Source: CAZAEB01 sp964484095 | GTDB taxonomy: Bacteria > Patescibacteriota > Microgenomatia > UBA12405 > BS750m-G30 | NCBI GenBank assembly: GCA_964484095.1 | Contig: CAZAEB010000032.1 | Location: forward strand, 1-6,039 | Direction of reading: 5' to 3' | Length of the DNA stretch: 6,039 nt | Shown here: piece after piece, positions 4,717 through 6,039 of the stretch | Layout: each line of letters opens with the position of its first letter | Numbering within the stretch: the stretch's first letter is position 1 | Position numbers and translations under genes: made by a program | The notes under the pieces: model-generated | The model's database searches: none | Seen by the model: only the letters and a program-made list of their open reading frames with translations | Told to the model about the DNA's origin: nothing

Positions 4717-6039
4717 AGAACCACCAGAAAAACCTGATCCTCCTGACCAGTTGCTTTTTCCCGAATAGCTGCCTGGCGAGGAAACCAAGGCGTTAGCGGT
4801 TTTTGTATTTAGGGAGCTTAAATCACGATATAAATGAGCGGTAGTCATGCCGGCAAGGTATGATGGCGGTTCTACTCCCAGCCCTTCCATGTCTTTGGCT
4901 AGTTTATTTACCAGCCTTAGAGCAATTGCCAAAGGCAATATCTCTTCTAAAAACAGATGTTTTTCGGAGATTTCTTCTCTCCATTTACTTTTACCTAAAT
5001 ACCATTTTAATCCATTAATTTGCGAAAAAAGGGAATATCCCCAAGCCTTTCTTTTTGGCATTGAGAAAATAAGTAAAATTGTTGGAATTATTGTGGTGAC
5101 AATCATCATTATCGGTCCAAAATTGCCGGTTAGAATACCAAAAAACAAGACGATTGCGAAAGAAACGGTAAAAATAAGGGCAAAAATGGCAGCATATTTT
5201 ATTTTTACTTTTTCCGGATTGCCATCAAAAATATCATCTTTAGACAGTTGGTCATAAATTTTTTTCCTGAGAGTGGATAAGTGTTTGTAAAATTTGTTTT
5301 TAAGATCAGAGAGAGTTGTTTTATTATTTTTAGTGTCAACAAAAAGCTTTTCAAGTATAAATTTTTGATGGTCTTTTAAATTGCTGGTATCTTTTTCTAG
5401 TTTCTCAAACTGATAATCATTAATCCTTCTTATCAATTTTTTAACTTTTATTTTTTTAATCTTAATAAATCCCAGTCTGGCAAACTCGATAATTTCGGCA
5501 ACAATGTCATGAGTATCAACCCGCTGGTCAACAATTGTTCCTACCTCGGCAGGAGTAAGTCCGTCAATAGGGGAATAGACAGTGGGCAGGTGACTTCTGG
5601 CAAAAAGCGCAACAATTTTAGTTTTCTTAGTTTTGTTTTTAATGTAAAAATTATCGCTCAAGTATCTTATATCTCTACCTTTTTTGTACCAGAGAATAAA
5701 AAGGGTCAAAAAAGGAATAATCGCAAAAAGATATCCCCAGTTATCAAGCAGTAAGTTGTTTATCTTTTCAATTACTCCCGGAAAGATGAGTTGATTTTCT
5801 TTATCCAAAGCTACAACAACAGTAAAGTCTTCGTTGTGGTTTATTGGGATGGTGGCGGCAAAATTTGCCTCATTATTGGCTTTTATACTGCCAGTACAAT
5901 TGTTTTCTTTTGTACCAAATCTGCCCGCAAAACAACCAGTTTTAATGATTTTTGCAAATGGCGAGTCAACAGTTACCGAAGTCTTTAAAATTGCTGTATC
6001 CCACTCATGTCCGGTAACATTCCAGTAAATTTCATCATA
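4675..6039 (-). CDS. DUF2207 family membrane protein, N-terminus outside the window
   Basis: The frame is open from 6039 to the TAA at 4675 (454 codons visible), so the gene enters from the right; TTG at 5808 is internal, not the start. The first visible residues, DEIYWNVTGHEWDTAI, and the following beta-rich stretch with two Cys match the extracytoplasmic DUF2207 domain, normally preceded by a signal peptide. Then come a membrane helix (visible residues about 101-118, WGYLFAIIPFLTLFILWY), a cytoplasmic part with a winged-helix-like region (IDGLTPAEVGTIVDQ...IIEFARLGFIKI), and two more membrane helices (about 282-304 and 309-327). A Gly/Ser-rich tail ends in six Gly, Ser, Trp. The family's function is unknown; it sits in the cell envelope. 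The Gly tail is typical of the family and not a frameshift. The gene is convergent with dprA and overlaps it. Confidence 0.93.
   Translation of the reverse strand, partial: YDEIYWNVTGHEWDTAILKTSVTVDSPFAKIIKTGCFAGRFGTKENNCTGSIKANNEANFAATIPINHNEDFTVVVALDKENQLIFPGVIEKINNLLLDNWGYLFAIIPFLTLFILWYKKGRDIRYLSDNFYIKNKTKKTKIVALFARSHLPTVYSPIDGLTPAEVGTIVDQRVDTHDIVAEIIEFARLGFIKIKKIKVKKLIRRINDYQFEKLEKDTSNLKDHQKFILEKLFVDTKNNKTTLSDLKNKFYKHLSTLRKKIYDQLSKDDIFDGNPEKVKIKYAAIFALIFTVSFAIVLFFGILTGNFGPIMMIVTTIIPTILLIFSMPKRKAWGYSLFSQINGLKWYLGKSKWREEISEKHLFLEEILPLAIALRLVNKLAKDMEGLGVEPPSYLAGMTTAHLYRDLSSLNTKTANALVSSPGSYSGKSNWSGGSGFSGGSSGGGFGGGGGGSW
4678..4782 (-). repeat. Low-complexity Gly/Ser codon tract (3' end of DUF2207 gene)
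   Basis: The last 35 codons of the DUF2207 gene read almost only Gly, Ser and a few aromatic residues, giving GCC/ACC-like triplet repetition on the plus strand. This locally GC-rich tract supplies, antisense, the last 13 codons and stop of dprA (4678-4716). Such tracts vary in length by slippage, which would move the dprA stop. Confidence 0.8.

Noticed and set aside
4847..6028. Plus-strand open frames opposite the DUF2207 gene, and minus-strand frames opposite dprA (4381-4724)
   Set aside because: They lie opposite well-supported family members and show no domain or initiation signal.

Overview
The window is an AT-rich stretch of bacterial chromosome holding five protein-coding genes, two of them cut by the window edges and one cut by a run of 100 N. 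The gene set suggests an uncultivated, small-genome bacterium of the Patescibacteria/CPR type, probably Microgenomates-like. The pointers are an FAD-dependent oxidoreductase tail of the type common there, short intergenic spaces, housekeeping genes without clear Shine-Dalgarno (SD) sequences, and a DUF2207 membrane protein ending in poly-Gly-Ser-Trp. That placement is inference. The 100-N block looks like a scaffolding gap of unknown true length. TGA ends dprA and the small ORF described below, and no long gene contains an in-frame TGA, so the standard bacterial code applies.

Layout from left to right: (1) the C-terminal part of an FAD-dependent amine-oxidase-family protein (+, 2-490); (2) rarA/mgsA, a replication-associated AAA+ ATPase (-, 506-1741), tail to tail with gene 1; (3) a 326-bp intergenic region (1742-2067) that holds a GC-rich chain of hairpins, a 33-codon ORF behind a near-perfect SD, and a strong rho-independent terminator; (4) proS, prolyl-tRNA synthetase (+, from 2068), apparently read as a leaderless mRNA from its own TATAAT box and losing its C-terminus in the gap at 3624-3723; (5) dprA (+, 3763-4716); (6) a DUF2207 membrane protein (-, 4675-6039, start beyond the window) whose poly-Gly 3' end overlaps dprA's 3' end antisense by 42 bp.

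Most of the genes are housekeeping or DNA maintenance: RarA acts at stalled forks, DprA loads RecA onto incoming single-stranded DNA, and ProS charges tRNA-Pro. The unexplained part is 1811-2017. It is a compact, terminator-ended, GC-rich transcript candidate lying between the divergently transcribed rarA and proS. Its first strong hairpin covers both the SD and the start codon of the only well-initiated ORF in the window. It may be a structured ncRNA, a translation-controlled mini-gene, a Pro-rich leader upstream of proS, or a palindromic repeat element. The sequence alone does not decide between these.
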